Below are positions 8,639 through 17,868 of a stretch of 64,000 nucleotides of DNA, piece by piece. Every line of letters begins with the position of its first letter. Position 1 is the first letter of the stretch. Made by a program: the position numbers and the translations under genes. A model generated the notes under the pieces. The model ran no database searches. It saw only the letters and a program-made list of their open reading frames with translations, and was not told where the DNA came from. Source of the DNA: Fodinibius salsisoli (lineage in GTDB: Bacteria > Bacteroidota > Rhodothermia > Balneolales > Balneolaceae). The DNA lies in assembly GCF_026229185.1 (NCBI RefSeq), contig NZ_JAGGJA010000004.1, positions 62,001 through 126,000 of the forward strand, read 5' to 3'.

Positions 8639-10351
8639 ATGAATAACAGGATCACCAAATTTCATTACAGCCCGTGGCTTTCTAAGATGTTACCTTTAAG
8701 GCTTGGGGCCACACTAGTATTGCTTACGCTACTGATTAATCCAGTGTTTGTTCAGGCACAGGAATCCTCCGAGGATCGTTATGTATCTGACGTCTGGGTG
8801 GCCGATAACAGAGACGGCACCTATACCAATCCCATTCTTCATGCCGACTACTCCGACCCGGACGTGGTGCGTGTAGGTGATGACTACTACATGACGGCTT
8901 CCAGTTTTAATGCCGTTCCGGGACTGCCTATACTGCATTCCAAGGATTTGGTCAACTGGGAACTCATTAACCATGCACTGCCGCGTCTGTATCCCAAAGA
9001 GCATTTTAAAACGCCACGCCATGAGGAAGGCGTCTGGGCGCCCAGTTTCCGATACCATGATGGCGAATTTTATATCTACTGGGGTGATCCTGATTTTGGC
9101 ATCTATATGGTAAAGGCTGATGATCCGGCCGGGGAGTGGTCAAAGCCAACGTTGGTTAAAAAGGGAAAAGGACTTATTGATTCTTCGCCGCTGTGGGATG
9201 ATGACGGCAAGGCGTACCTGGTGCATGCTTTTGCTCGTAGCCGGGCCGGCATCAACAGCCTGTTGGTTGTGCAGGAGATGAAGCCCGATGGAACGGAGCT
9301 GATAGGCGAGCCGGTACTGGCCTTTGACGGACATGACGAACATCCAACGGTGGAAGGGCCTAAGTTTTATAAACGAGGAGACTATTACTACATCCTGGCG
9401 CCGGCCGGTGGCGTAGAATTTGGCTGGCAGCTGGCCATGCGCTCGAAGAATCCGATGGGACCTTATAAGGAAAAGATCGTCATGCACCAGGGCAATACCG
9501 ATATCAACGGACCACACCAGGGCGGGATGGTGGAGACGCAAACCGGAGAGTCATGGTTTGTGCACTTCAGTGATCAAGGGGCTTACGGGCGAATCGTGCA
9601 CCTGAATCCGGTCCACTGGGAAGATGGCTGGCCGATGATGGGCGAAGATACAAATGATGACGGGATCGGCGAGCCGGTCACCAGGCATGAGAAACCGGAT
9701 GTGGGACAAGACTACCCCATCCAGACGCCGCCGGATTCAGATGAGTTTGACTCCAACTCGCTGGGTTTGCAATGGCAATGGCATGCTAATCCGGAAGTCT
9801 ACTGGGGATTTCCACACGGCAATGAAAGCAAGCTGAGACTTTATACTTCCAAGTTGCCCGAAGACTTTACCAACTATTGGGACGTGCCGCATCTGTTGCT
9901 GCAGAAGTTCCCGGCACAGGCTTTTACGGCTACGACCAAGCTGAATTTTCAGCCTTCTGATGAAGAAGTGGGTGGAAAAACCGGACTGACCATCATGGGA
10001 CGCGATTACTCCTACTTATCGGTGACCGACAAGGAAGATGGATTATACCTTGCTCAAACGGTGGCCCATGAGGCCGATAACGGCGGGGAGGAGCAAGAAG
10101 TAGCCGGAGAATATGTGGATACCAATCAGCTCTGGTTTCGCGTGCAGGTGAGCGGCGAGAAAGGGGACGTGCAGAGCCGTTTTAGCTATAGCACGGATGG
10201 AGAAACCTTTCAACCGTTTGGCGAGGCTTTTAAAGCACGTCCCGGCGGCTGGATCGGGGCCAAAGTAGGACTGTTTGCCTCGCGTCCGTACGAAAATTAT
10301 GACTCCGGCTTCGTGGATTTCGACTGGTTCCGCATAACAGAAAATGATTAA
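8639..10351 (+). CDS. Secreted GH43-family glycoside hydrolase with C-terminal beta-sandwich
   Basis: A 570-residue five-bladed propeller enzyme; the family cleaves alpha-L-arabinofuranosyl, beta-xylosyl or beta-galactosyl side chains. A signal peptide ends around VFVQAQ. The catalytic set is visible: base Asp in YSDPDVV (about 71-73), pKa-modulating Asp181 in IDSSPLW, and acid Glu239 in VEGPKF. From about 365 (DEFDSNSLGLQWQW) to the end is a GH43 C2-type concanavalin-like domain. In a pectin cluster, removal of arabinose or galactose from rhamnogalacturonan-I or xylose from xylogalacturonan is the likely task; the specificity is inference. The start lies nine bases after the preceding stop. 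Confidence 0.88.
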   Translation: MNNRITKFHYSPWLSKMLPLRLGATLVLLTLLINPVFVQAQESSEDRYVSDVWVADNRDGTYTNPILHADYSDPDVVRVGDDYYMTASSFNAVPGLPILHSKDLVNWELINHALPRLYPKEHFKTPRHEEGVWAPSFRYHDGEFYIYWGDPDFGIYMVKADDPAGEWSKPTLVKKGKGLIDSSPLWDDDGKAYLVHAFARSRAGINSLLVVQEMKPDGTELIGEPVLAFDGHDEHPTVEGPKFYKRGDYYYILAPAGGVEFGWQLAMRSKNPMGPYKEKIVMHQGNTDINGPHQGGMVETQTGESWFVHFSDQGAYGRIVHLNPVHWEDGWPMMGEDTNDDGIGEPVTRHEKPDVGQDYPIQTPPDSDEFDSNSLGLQWQWHANPEVYWGFPHGNESKLRLYTSKLPEDFTNYWDVPHLLLQKFPAQAFTATTKLNFQPSDEEVGGKTGLTIMGRDYSYLSVTDKEDGLYLAQTVAHEADNGGEEQEVAGEYVDTNQLWFRVQVSGEKGDVQSRFSYSTDGETFQPFGEAFKARPGGWIGAKVGLFASRPYENYDSGFVDFDWFRITEND

Positions 10352-10360
10352 TCCTCAGGC

Positions 10361-11299
10361 ATGCTGATACCCCAGAATATAGCCAGGCTTTTTTGCACTT
10401 TTATACTGTGCATGGTTGGTGTTATACCAACATTGGCACAGGATATCATCCCGCTATGGCCAGAGAATGCATTGCCCAATTCAAAAAAAATGGCTTTGGA
10501 AGACAGCGTGTACAATGACCGCATTTACGCCATCAAATATCCGCGGATGCATACTTTTGTGCCTGCCAAGGAGGAAAATACCGGAGCCGCGGTGGTTATA
10601 TTTCCCGGCGGAGGCTACCATCATTTAACCTACGATCTGGGTGGGTTTCAATTGGCTAAGTGGTTTAATACCATTGGGGTATCTGCTTTTGTAGTGAACT
10701 ACAGGCTACCCAATTCACGGGATCTCAAAAAACCACAGATAACACCTTTACAGGATGCCCAGCGGGCCATGCGTATTGTGCGGGCCCGGGCTGAGGAGTG
10801 GCAAATAGATCCGGAGAGGGTAGGCGTGCTGGGGACCTCCTCGGGAGGACACGTAGCCTCCACTATAGGCACCCATAAACAAGATGTTTCCTCCGTTGGT
10901 GACTCCCTGGATCATTATTCCTATCAGCCAAATTTTATGATCTTGATTTCACCGGTCATTACCCTTGGAGAACATACCCATGAAGGGAGTCGAGAAAATC
11001 TTTTGGGACCGAATCCTTCGGAAGAATTGGTCCGAGAGTATTCGAATGAGTTTCAAGTGACTAATCAAACTCCACCCGCTTTTCTGGTACATGCAGCCAA
11101 TGACCAGGCTGTTCCGCCACAGAATAGTCTGCAGTTTTACCAGGCATTATTAGACCACGGAGTGAGCCGTTCCAGCATCCATATCTTCCCTCGGGGTGGC
11201 CATGAAATTGGATTGGTCGGGAATCCCGGATCCACGAAGCAGTGGACGGACTTGTGTAGAGCATGGCTTAAAGAGCTGGGGTTTATTCAAGCCGATTAA
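10361..11299 (+). CDS. Secreted alpha/beta-hydrolase, BD-FAE/acetyl-esterase type
   Basis: A 312-residue esterase with signal peptide (cleavage near PTLAQD). An oxyanion-hole FPGGGYHHL segment sits near residue 80, the nucleophile elbow GTSSGG at 158-163 contains Ser160, an Asp lies in HAANDQAVP, and His is in PRGGHEIG. This is the compact esterase subfamily often annotated as acetyl xylan, feruloyl or pectin acetyl esterase in polysaccharide loci. It is a paralogue of the gene at 16933. It starts nine bases after the GH43 stop. The exact acyl group removed is unknown. Confidence 0.8.
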   Translation: MLIPQNIARLFCTFILCMVGVIPTLAQDIIPLWPENALPNSKKMALEDSVYNDRIYAIKYPRMHTFVPAKEENTGAAVVIFPGGGYHHLTYDLGGFQLAKWFNTIGVSAFVVNYRLPNSRDLKKPQITPLQDAQRAMRIVRARAEEWQIDPERVGVLGTSSGGHVASTIGTHKQDVSSVGDSLDHYSYQPNFMILISPVITLGEHTHEGSRENLLGPNPSEELVREYSNEFQVTNQTPPAFLVHAANDQAVPPQNSLQFYQALLDHGVSRSSIHIFPRGGHEIGLVGNPGSTKQWTDLCRAWLKELGFIQAD

Positions 11300-11321
11300 C
11301 ACCGAAATACGAAATATCAAA

Positions 11322-13064
11322 TTGACTAAAGCAGTGAAATCTCGTTTTTCAATATTATTTCTCTTTTTATTCTTTACCACTGTGTTGGTAGATACTTTAA
11401 CGAGCCAGCAGTTGGAAGAACAGGATTATTTTAAATCGGTTCCGGCATCTTTTTATGAGGATATCTCTTTTGATATGCCCAAAATTCAGGTGCCGCAATT
11501 CCCAGACTACTCAGTCAGTATTGAAGAGTTCGGGGCGGTACCGGATGGCAATACACTCAATACCGATGCCATCCGAAAAGCCATTGATCATGTGGCTGAG
11601 CAGGGAGGCGGACGTGTGGTCATCCCACGAGGAATATGGAAAACGGGTCCCATTATTTTAGAAAGCAACATCAATCTGCACGTTGAGAAAGGGGCGCTGG
11701 TACGATTTAGCGAAGATTTCGATCTGTATCCGCTGGTAGAGACGGTCTTCGAAGGGCTTGATACCTGGCGAGCCATGTCGCCCATTTATGGCAAGGGGCT
11801 CGAGAATGTAGCCATCACCGGGGAAGGTATTTTTGATGGCTCTGGAGATGCATGGCGGCCCGTCAGTCGGGATGAACTCACCGAAAAACAGTGGCAGCGC
11901 TGGGTGGACTCCGGCGGCGTACTCACCGAGGATGGGCGGACCTGGTACCCCACCGAAGAGTCGCTGCGAGGAGATCCCGGAAATTTCAACGTGCCCCAAG
12001 ACCGGAAGACCAAGGCAGATTTTGAAGAAGTAAAGGATTTCCTTCGTCCGGTAATGGTGAGTATCCGGGAGAGCAAAAATGTGCTGCTCGACGGGCCAAC
12101 CTTTCAGAATTCGCCGGCATGGAACCTAAATCCGTTGATGAGTGAGAATGTTATTCTACGGAATCTTACGGTGAGAAATCCATCGTATGCGTTAAATGGA
12201 GATGGACTTGATCTGTCATCCGTTAAGAATGCAGTGATTTATAATAACAGCTTTGAGGTGGGGGATGACGCGATATGCATTAAATCGGGAAAAAATGGAG
12301 ACGGTCGTCGGCGCGGAAGGCCCACCGAGAATGTGATTATTCGGGAAAATACGGTGTACAAAGCCCACGGCGGATTTGTAGTCGGAAGCGAGATGTCGGG
12401 TGGCGTACGCAATATTGCGGTGTCGGATATGAACTTTATCGGTACGGATGTGGGCATTCGTTTTAAGAGTACGCGAGGCCGTGGAGGTGTGGTGGATAAT
12501 ATTGATATCCATAATATTTACATGCAGGATATTGTGACCGAGCCGATCCGGTTTAATTTATATTACGATGGCGAGGCGCCATCACCCAATCAAAAAGTTG
12601 AAGTGGTTGACAAAAAGAAGGCCAGTGAGCAGATTCCGGAAGTCAATAAGGAAACCCCGAGGTTTAGGAATGTCCGGATCAAGAATATCTATTCGTACGA
12701 CTCTCAAACCGCCTTCTGGATACAGGGGCTTCCTGAAATGAACGTTCAAAATATAAGCATCGAAAATGTAGAGCTGACGGCACAGCGGGGCGGCATGATC
12801 ATGGACACCGATCAGATTAGCATGAAGAATGTGAATATTCGCGTAAACGAAGGACATATCCTGTATTTAAATAACGCCCATAATTTGAATATGGAACAGA
12901 CGCGATTAGGATTTGTTGCGCAAGGAGATGAAAATATTGGAGTTCGGGTCGAAGGTCCCTTTATTGAGTCAATTGATATATCGGGAGGTACCTTTGTAAA
13001 TACTACCGAAAATATTAGTGTCGGGCCCAATGTTGATACATCGGAAGTTATCAAAAAGAATTAA
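11322..13064 (+). CDS. GH28 glycoside hydrolase (second of three), probable TTG start
   Basis: The protein lacks a sensible ATG: upstream in-frame ATGs lie inside the previous gene. A TTG at 11322 gives 580 residues beginning with a Lys-rich n-region and a strongly hydrophobic signal peptide; a GTG at 11334 is the alternative. The GH28 motifs are complete: NGDG with Asp294, GDDA at Asp315-Asp316, AHGG with His349 and RFK at 380-382. Relative to the first GH28 it has an insert of roughly 60 residues (about 180-240, Trp-rich) and a second near 420-440, typical of the larger exo-acting or rhamnogalacturonan-active bacterial GH28 enzymes. Subsite specificity is inference. Confidence 0.85.
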   Translation: MTKAVKSRFSILFLFLFFTTVLVDTLTSQQLEEQDYFKSVPASFYEDISFDMPKIQVPQFPDYSVSIEEFGAVPDGNTLNTDAIRKAIDHVAEQGGGRVVIPRGIWKTGPIILESNINLHVEKGALVRFSEDFDLYPLVETVFEGLDTWRAMSPIYGKGLENVAITGEGIFDGSGDAWRPVSRDELTEKQWQRWVDSGGVLTEDGRTWYPTEESLRGDPGNFNVPQDRKTKADFEEVKDFLRPVMVSIRESKNVLLDGPTFQNSPAWNLNPLMSENVILRNLTVRNPSYALNGDGLDLSSVKNAVIYNNSFEVGDDAICIKSGKNGDGRRRGRPTENVIIRENTVYKAHGGFVVGSEMSGGVRNIAVSDMNFIGTDVGIRFKSTRGRGGVVDNIDIHNIYMQDIVTEPIRFNLYYDGEAPSPNQKVEVVDKKKASEQIPEVNKETPRFRNVRIKNIYSYDSQTAFWIQGLPEMNVQNISIENVELTAQRGGMIMDTDQISMKNVNIRVNEGHILYLNNAHNLNMEQTRLGFVAQGDENIGVRVEGPFIESIDISGGTFVNTTENISVGPNVDTSEVIKKN

Positions 13065-13109
13065 TGATGCGAGGAACTAAAAGAAAAACGAAGAGCTACA
13101 TTCAAAGTT

Positions 13110-13865
13110 ATGAGAAATAAATACAGTTACCTTTTAACTTTTATATTGCTGATTGGATTAACCAGTATAGCTGCGGTGCCTCCATCGGATACAGTCACTG
13201 TCTATCTCATTGGCGACTCCACCATGTCCGATAAAGCGGTGGAAGCCTATCCAGAGACGGGTTGGGGCATGCCTTTTCAATACTATTTTGATGATGAAAT
13301 AGTCGTAGAAAATCATGCTCGGAATGGCCGTAGCACTCGTACGTTTCTGGAGGAAGGCCGCTGGAAACCTATTGTCAACCAGTTATCCAAAGGTGATTAT
13401 GTTTTTATACAATTTGGCCATAATGATGAAGTGCTGAGTAAGGAACAGTCCACTACGCCGCAGCAGTTTCAGGCCAATCTTGCTCAATATGTAACTGAAA
13501 CCAGAGGACGGGGCGCCCAACCGGTACTTTTAAGTCCCACGGCCCGTCGTCATTTTGATGAAAATGGAAAGCTTTTGGATACCCACCAACAATATTCAGA
13601 TTTAGCAGAAGATGTCGCTGTAAAACTGGAAGTGCCATTTCTTGATATTGATAGCCAGAGCCAACAGTTACTACGCGAGTTAGGTCCAGACGATTCCAGA
13701 TTTCTTTACAACCATCTGGAGCCGGGCGAAAACCCCCATTATCCCGATGGACGTGAAGATAATACCCATTTTAATGAATACGGCGCAAGAAAGATGGCGC
13801 AGTTGGTTCTACATGGCATCGAAGAGCTCGGGCTGGATCTGGCGGCTCATATTGACAATCAGTAG
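13110..13865 (+). CDS. Rhamnogalacturonan acetylesterase (CE12-type SGNH hydrolase)
   Basis: A 251-residue secreted esterase. A signal peptide (residues 1-22) is followed by VYLIGDSTMSD with nucleophile Ser37, NGRST at 72-76, FGHND at 102-106, and the terminal EDNTHFN block with Asp217 and His220. The GDSTMS, GWG and FGHND pattern is that of YesT/RhgT-like CE12 enzymes, which remove acetyl groups from galacturonate in rhamnogalacturonan-I. This fits its position between two GH28 genes. Length is normal for the family. Confidence 0.88.
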   Translation: MRNKYSYLLTFILLIGLTSIAAVPPSDTVTVYLIGDSTMSDKAVEAYPETGWGMPFQYYFDDEIVVENHARNGRSTRTFLEEGRWKPIVNQLSKGDYVFIQFGHNDEVLSKEQSTTPQQFQANLAQYVTETRGRGAQPVLLSPTARRHFDENGKLLDTHQQYSDLAEDVAVKLEVPFLDIDSQSQQLLRELGPDDSRFLYNHLEPGENPHYPDGREDNTHFNEYGARKMAQLVLHGIEELGLDLAAHIDNQ

Positions 13866-13914
13866 CACAGAAATTCCACGAGAATAACAACATCCAACAT
13901 TAACTGACAAGCAT

Positions 13915-15486
13915 ATGTTTTCTTCAATTATAAACATCAGAAAAAGATATACACTGCTCTTTGCATTAATACTGACAATTGGTTTTGCCACCACAGGGTG
14001 GACGCAGGGGCAGCAGGTTCCGCAAGAGATTGCCCCCATCGATGCTCCTTTCGAGGTAGCCGATCTGCAGCGTCCTTCTATTCCGGATCAGACCTTTGAT
14101 ATCAGGGATTATGGCGCCCAGCAGATGAAAGGGGATGATTCTTTCAAGAATACGGCGGCCATCCATCGGGCCATCGAAGCTGCTCACCAGGCTGGTGGTG
14201 GACGTGTGCTCATTCCGGAAGGCGACTGGTTATCTGGTCCCATCCACCTGATGAGCAATATCAATCTGCATGTTGCTGAGGGAGCCACGGTTTATTTCAG
14301 TGAAGACAAAGAAGACTATCTGCCCGTGGTTCGTCAACGGTATGAAGGGGTAGAAGCCTACAATTATTCGCCCATGATTTATGCCTACAAGCTGAATAAT
14401 GTTGCTGTGACCGGCAAAGGTACTTTTGACGGACAAGGCGACCACTGGTGGGAGTGGGCCGAGGGAAAGGATTTCGGAGACCGCACGGAAGTTACGAAAG
14501 TGCCTTTATCGCGACGTAACTATGGAAAAGGAGCCGGACTCGAAGGCATGCGTCCCCATTTTATGATCTTCTGGAAATCGGAAAATATTCTCATGGAAGG
14601 AATTACGCTTAAAGATTCTCCGATGTGGAACGTACACCTGTTATACAGCAATAAAGCCATCGTTCGGGATGTGACGGTCAACAGTCTGCGGGCACCCAAC
14701 GGAGACGGCGTGGTACTCGACTCCGCAAGCGATGTATTGGTAGAATATAATCATTTCCAGACCGGGGATGATGCCGTGGTGTTGAAATCCGGTGTTAATG
14801 AAGAAGCCCTGAAAATTGATATTCCCACCCAGAATATCGTTGTACGGAATTTTGAAGCACGCAATGTACGCACCGGTAGTGGTGGTATTGTTTTTGGAAG
14901 TGAAACCTCTGGTGGCATCAAGAATGTGTATGTGCATGATGCCCATTTTGAGGGTACTGATCGGGGCATCCGCTTTAAGACCGAGCGGGGCCGTGGCAAT
15001 GTGATCGAAAATATTTATGTGCGCGATATCACAATGAAAGACGTTGAGAGCCAGGCCATCAACTTTAACTCTTATTATTCAGGTCCCGGCATTACTGGTC
15101 CGGCTCCCGCTATTAGAAATATCGATATCCGCAATATCCAGATTGACGGCGTACCGGAGCCTATCGAGCTGGTAGGGCTACCCGAAAAATGGCTGGAAAA
15201 TATTACGCTGGAGAATGTAAGTGTTGTAAATGCCGAAAAGGGTGCCCGTATCACCCGTGTTAAAAATCTGAAGCTCCATAATGTGAGTATCAGTTCCGGA
15301 GAGCGCGCTCTGGTGGTCGATGATGTGTATGAATTGAACCTCCAAAATGTGACGCTTAACGACAAGGCGGAAGGAACGCCTGTATTTGTGGAAGGAGAAT
15401 ATTCCGGTGCTGTTTCGCTTGGCAATATATCGGAAGAGCAAGTTGAGCTTGCCGATGAAACATCCGACAATGTGATTGTTGAATAA
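13915..15486 (+). CDS. GH28 glycoside hydrolase (third of three), third-motif His replaced by Ser
   Basis: A 523-residue secreted beta-helix protein; the signal peptide ends around FATTGWTQG. The N-terminal IRDYGAQQ segment and the NGDG (Asp264), GDDA (Asp285-Asp286) and RFK (about 353-355) motifs match GH28. The third motif reads TGSGGIVFGSE, with Ser322 where the other two GH28 proteins here have His (GHGG and AHGG). Loss of that His is known to me from rhamnogalacturonan-active GH28 lineages, so specificity for the alternating Rha-GalA backbone is possible; reduced activity is the alternative. Followed 22 bases later by the pectinesterase. Confidence 0.87.
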   Translation: MFSSIINIRKRYTLLFALILTIGFATTGWTQGQQVPQEIAPIDAPFEVADLQRPSIPDQTFDIRDYGAQQMKGDDSFKNTAAIHRAIEAAHQAGGGRVLIPEGDWLSGPIHLMSNINLHVAEGATVYFSEDKEDYLPVVRQRYEGVEAYNYSPMIYAYKLNNVAVTGKGTFDGQGDHWWEWAEGKDFGDRTEVTKVPLSRRNYGKGAGLEGMRPHFMIFWKSENILMEGITLKDSPMWNVHLLYSNKAIVRDVTVNSLRAPNGDGVVLDSASDVLVEYNHFQTGDDAVVLKSGVNEEALKIDIPTQNIVVRNFEARNVRTGSGGIVFGSETSGGIKNVYVHDAHFEGTDRGIRFKTERGRGNVIENIYVRDITMKDVESQAINFNSYYSGPGITGPAPAIRNIDIRNIQIDGVPEPIELVGLPEKWLENITLENVSVVNAEKGARITRVKNLKLHNVSISSGERALVVDDVYELNLQNVTLNDKAEGTPVFVEGEYSGAVSLGNISEEQVELADETSDNVIVE

Positions 15487-15508
15487 AAGAAATCTACGTA
15501 CCCAGTTT

Positions 15509-16495
15509 ATGAGACAGATAGATAGCGTAAAGGTAGTATTTCGATGGATGACGATTGTGCTTGTAATCGGCCTGCTGTACGGCATCGCTGTGGATAAGGC
15601 AACGGCACAGTACAAGATGGAAATGACCGTAGCGAAGGATGGAAGCGGGGATTACCGCTCCATCCAGGCCGCAGTTGATGCCTCCAAGTCGTTTCCCTAT
15701 GAGCGTATAACTATCCATATCAAAAATGGGGTCTATCGAGAAAAAGTGAAGGTGCACGCCTGGAACCCCAAGTTAACATTTGTCGGAGAAAGTAAAGATA
15801 AAACGATTATCACTTACGATGATTACTTTGATAAAATAGATCGCGGTCGCAACAGTACGTTCTTCACTTATACCTTGCTTGTTCAGGGAAATGGTTTCCA
15901 GGCCAAAAATTTAACGGTACAGAATACAGCCGGTCCGGTAGGACAGGCTGTGGCTCTTCATGTGGAGGCTGATCGTGCTGTGTTTGAAAACTGTCGATTC
16001 TTGGGTAACCAGGATACGATCTACCTGGCGGGCGAAGGGTTCCGGCAGTATTTCAAGAATTCATATATCGAGGGGACCACAGACTTCATTTTTGGTCAGG
16101 CCACCGTGGTGTTTGAAAACAGCACCATCCACAGTACATCTAATTCGTATATAACGGCGGCCTCTACGCCCAAAAACCAGCCATTTGGTTTTGTGTTTAT
16201 GGATTGTAAGTTAACGGCAGATTCTGATGTTTCAGAAGTGTACCTGGGTCGACCGTGGCGTAAATATGCTCAAACGGTGTTTATAAACTCTTGGCTGGGA
16301 AATCATATCATTCCAGCAGGATGGGACAACTGGGGTGATCCCAAGAATGAGCAAACCGTTTTGTATGCTGAATACGAAAACCAAGGTCCCGGGTACAAAC
16401 CGGATCAACGTGTGGAATGGGCACAGCAGTTATCCAAAGAAGAAGCCCAAATATATAGCCTCGAAAACATATTTAGAGGCTGGAATCCTTTGTAA
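15509..16495 (+). CDS. CE8 pectin methylesterase
   Basis: The ATG at 15509 (328 residues) was preferred over an in-frame TTG at 15476 that overlaps the previous gene. A membrane-spanning signal segment ends near KATAQ. The pectinesterase signatures follow: GSGDYRSIQAAVDA, the acid/base Asp169 in GNQDTIYL, the nucleophile Asp192 in GTTDFIFGQ, and the Arg248/Trp250 pair in LGRPWRKY. It removes methyl esters from homogalacturonan and so provides substrate for the two PL1 lyases and GH28 enzymes upstream. Length is normal for a single-domain CE8. Confidence 0.94.
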   Translation: MRQIDSVKVVFRWMTIVLVIGLLYGIAVDKATAQYKMEMTVAKDGSGDYRSIQAAVDASKSFPYERITIHIKNGVYREKVKVHAWNPKLTFVGESKDKTIITYDDYFDKIDRGRNSTFFTYTLLVQGNGFQAKNLTVQNTAGPVGQAVALHVEADRAVFENCRFLGNQDTIYLAGEGFRQYFKNSYIEGTTDFIFGQATVVFENSTIHSTSNSYITAASTPKNQPFGFVFMDCKLTADSDVSEVYLGRPWRKYAQTVFINSWLGNHIIPAGWDNWGDPKNEQTVLYAEYENQGPGYKPDQRVEWAQQLSKEEAQIYSLENIFRGWNPL

Positions 16496-16513
16496 AAAAT
16501 AAAATTAGCAGAG

Positions 16514-16541
16514 AGCTTTGTAAGTCAAGGCTTGTAAAGCT
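16514..16541 (+). other. Intra-operon imperfect hairpin
   Basis: AGCTTT at 16514-16519 pairs with AAAGCT at 16536-16541, with further imperfect pairing inside. It lies between the CE8 stop and the cupin start and is not followed by a T-run, so it is more likely an mRNA processing or stability element than a terminator. Confidence 0.3.
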
Positions 16542-16564
16542 ATCTATAAATAAAAAAGAAGATA

Positions 16565-16906
16565 ATGCCTGTTTTAAAATTTGATGAGACGCCTGCAGAG
16601 CAGTTAAAAGAAGGTGTGGAACGAAAAATAATTCATACTGATGAATTGATGACGGTCCTGATCGATTTCACCAACGGACCATGGTCAGAGCCTGAGCCCC
16701 CGCATTCGCATCCTCATGAGCAAACCTGTTATGTGGCGGAAGGAAAAATCATTCTGTTTTGCGAAGGGGAAGAAGACCAACATCTTAAAGCCGGGGATAT
16801 GTTTTATATTCCTTCCGGCAAAGAGCATACCATTCAACTATTGACCGAGAAGGTTCGACTGATCGATAGTTTTACTCCGCTGCGGGAGGATTTCCTAAAC
16901 AGCTAA
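16565..16906 (+). CDS. kdgF: KdgF-type cupin (unsaturated uronate linearisation)
   Basis: A 113-residue single-domain cupin without a signal peptide, hence cytoplasmic. Metal ligands are visible as His47, His49 (also His51), Gln53 and His88. The C-terminal DSFTPLR segment supplies Asp101, Phe103 and Arg107, the D-x-F-x3-R arrangement I recall as functionally important in KdgF. KdgF opens 4,5-unsaturated galacturonate released from lyase products to 5-keto-4-deoxyuronate. It is the natural intracellular partner of the two PL1 lyases. Many cupins are annotated only generically; context and the C-terminal motif make KdgF the best call. Confidence 0.75.
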   Translation: MPVLKFDETPAEQLKEGVERKIIHTDELMTVLIDFTNGPWSEPEPPHSHPHEQTCYVAEGKIILFCEGEEDQHLKAGDMFYIPSGKEHTIQLLTEKVRLIDSFTPLREDFLNS

Positions 16907-16932
16907 CCGATTCTAAACTCAAAGTATAAGCT

Positions 16933-17868
16933 ATGTCTGATATTCAGCGAAAAGCGTTTCTCAAAAAACTGTCGCTTCTTTTTGGAGGAGCAGGAATAAG
17001 CAGCTGGGCAGGGTGGAAAGATCTGCAGGCAGAGCCTACAGAAAAAGAAAACAGAGTAGCTCCAGAGACAGAAGTGACCTACCTTTGGGAGGATGGATCG
17101 GAAAACAACGGCAGTAATCCGGATTATCGCCCTAAAATTGAGGTTTATCAACCCAATTTGCGCTCCGATGATAATGAGCGTTTGCCAGCTGTCCTTATCT
17201 GCCCGGGAGGGGGTTATCATGTTCAGGCCCTGCATGAGGGTCGACCGTTTGCCCGCCTCTTAGCTATGCATGGAATCGTCAGCGCAGTTTTGACCTACCG
17301 GGTGCATCCGGATGGGTATCCGGGGCCCTATGCCGATGCTTGTCGGGCCATGCGTATTCTGCGCCGGGATGCGGACCAGTATCAAATTGATCCCGAACGA
17401 ATAGGCATTATGGGGTTCAGTGCCGGTGGACATCTGGCTTCGACTGTAGCTACACAGCCCGACCTGTATGAAGAGCCCGAAGATGATTTAGTGGGCACCT
17501 ACAGCGCAGAGGCACAGCGCGTTATTTTGGGCTATCCCGTCATATCGATGGGGAAATATACGCACGAGGGATCGTTGCACGCACTGCTTGGAGAAAATCC
17601 GGATCCGGAGATGCAAGAACAGCTTTCGAATCATAAGCAGGTAACAGAAGAGTCTCCACCGGCTTTCCTTTTCCATACGGCGGATGATTCTGGCGTGCCT
17701 GTTCAAAACAGTATGCTATATGCTCAGGCTTGTGTCGATCACGATGTGCCGGTCGACCTGCACGTCTTTTCAAATGGCCCGCACGGGGTAGGAATGGGGC
17801 TGGGCGATCCAAAGCTGGAGATATGGACTGATAATCTCATGGCTTGGCTCTCTGACTGGACCGTGTAA
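16933..17868 (+). CDS. Secreted alpha/beta-hydrolase, acetyl-esterase type (paralogue)
   Basis: A 311-residue esterase. The N-terminus (RKAFLKKLSLLFGGAGISS) looks like a signal peptide with Tat-like features but lacks the twin Arg. It has a CPGGGYHV oxyanion segment, a GFSAGG elbow at 161-166 with Ser163, a late Asp in HTADDSGVP and a His in NGPHGVG. It is similar in length and order of motifs to the gene at 10361, so both are BD-FAE-like esterases; two copies may serve different acyl positions on pectin. It closes the pectin cluster before a 194-bp gap. Confidence 0.78.
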   Translation: MSDIQRKAFLKKLSLLFGGAGISSWAGWKDLQAEPTEKENRVAPETEVTYLWEDGSENNGSNPDYRPKIEVYQPNLRSDDNERLPAVLICPGGGYHVQALHEGRPFARLLAMHGIVSAVLTYRVHPDGYPGPYADACRAMRILRRDADQYQIDPERIGIMGFSAGGHLASTVATQPDLYEEPEDDLVGTYSAEAQRVILGYPVISMGKYTHEGSLHALLGENPDPEMQEQLSNHKQVTEESPPAFLFHTADDSGVPVQNSMLYAQACVDHDVPVDLHVFSNGPHGVGMGLGDPKLEIWTDNLMAWLSDWTV

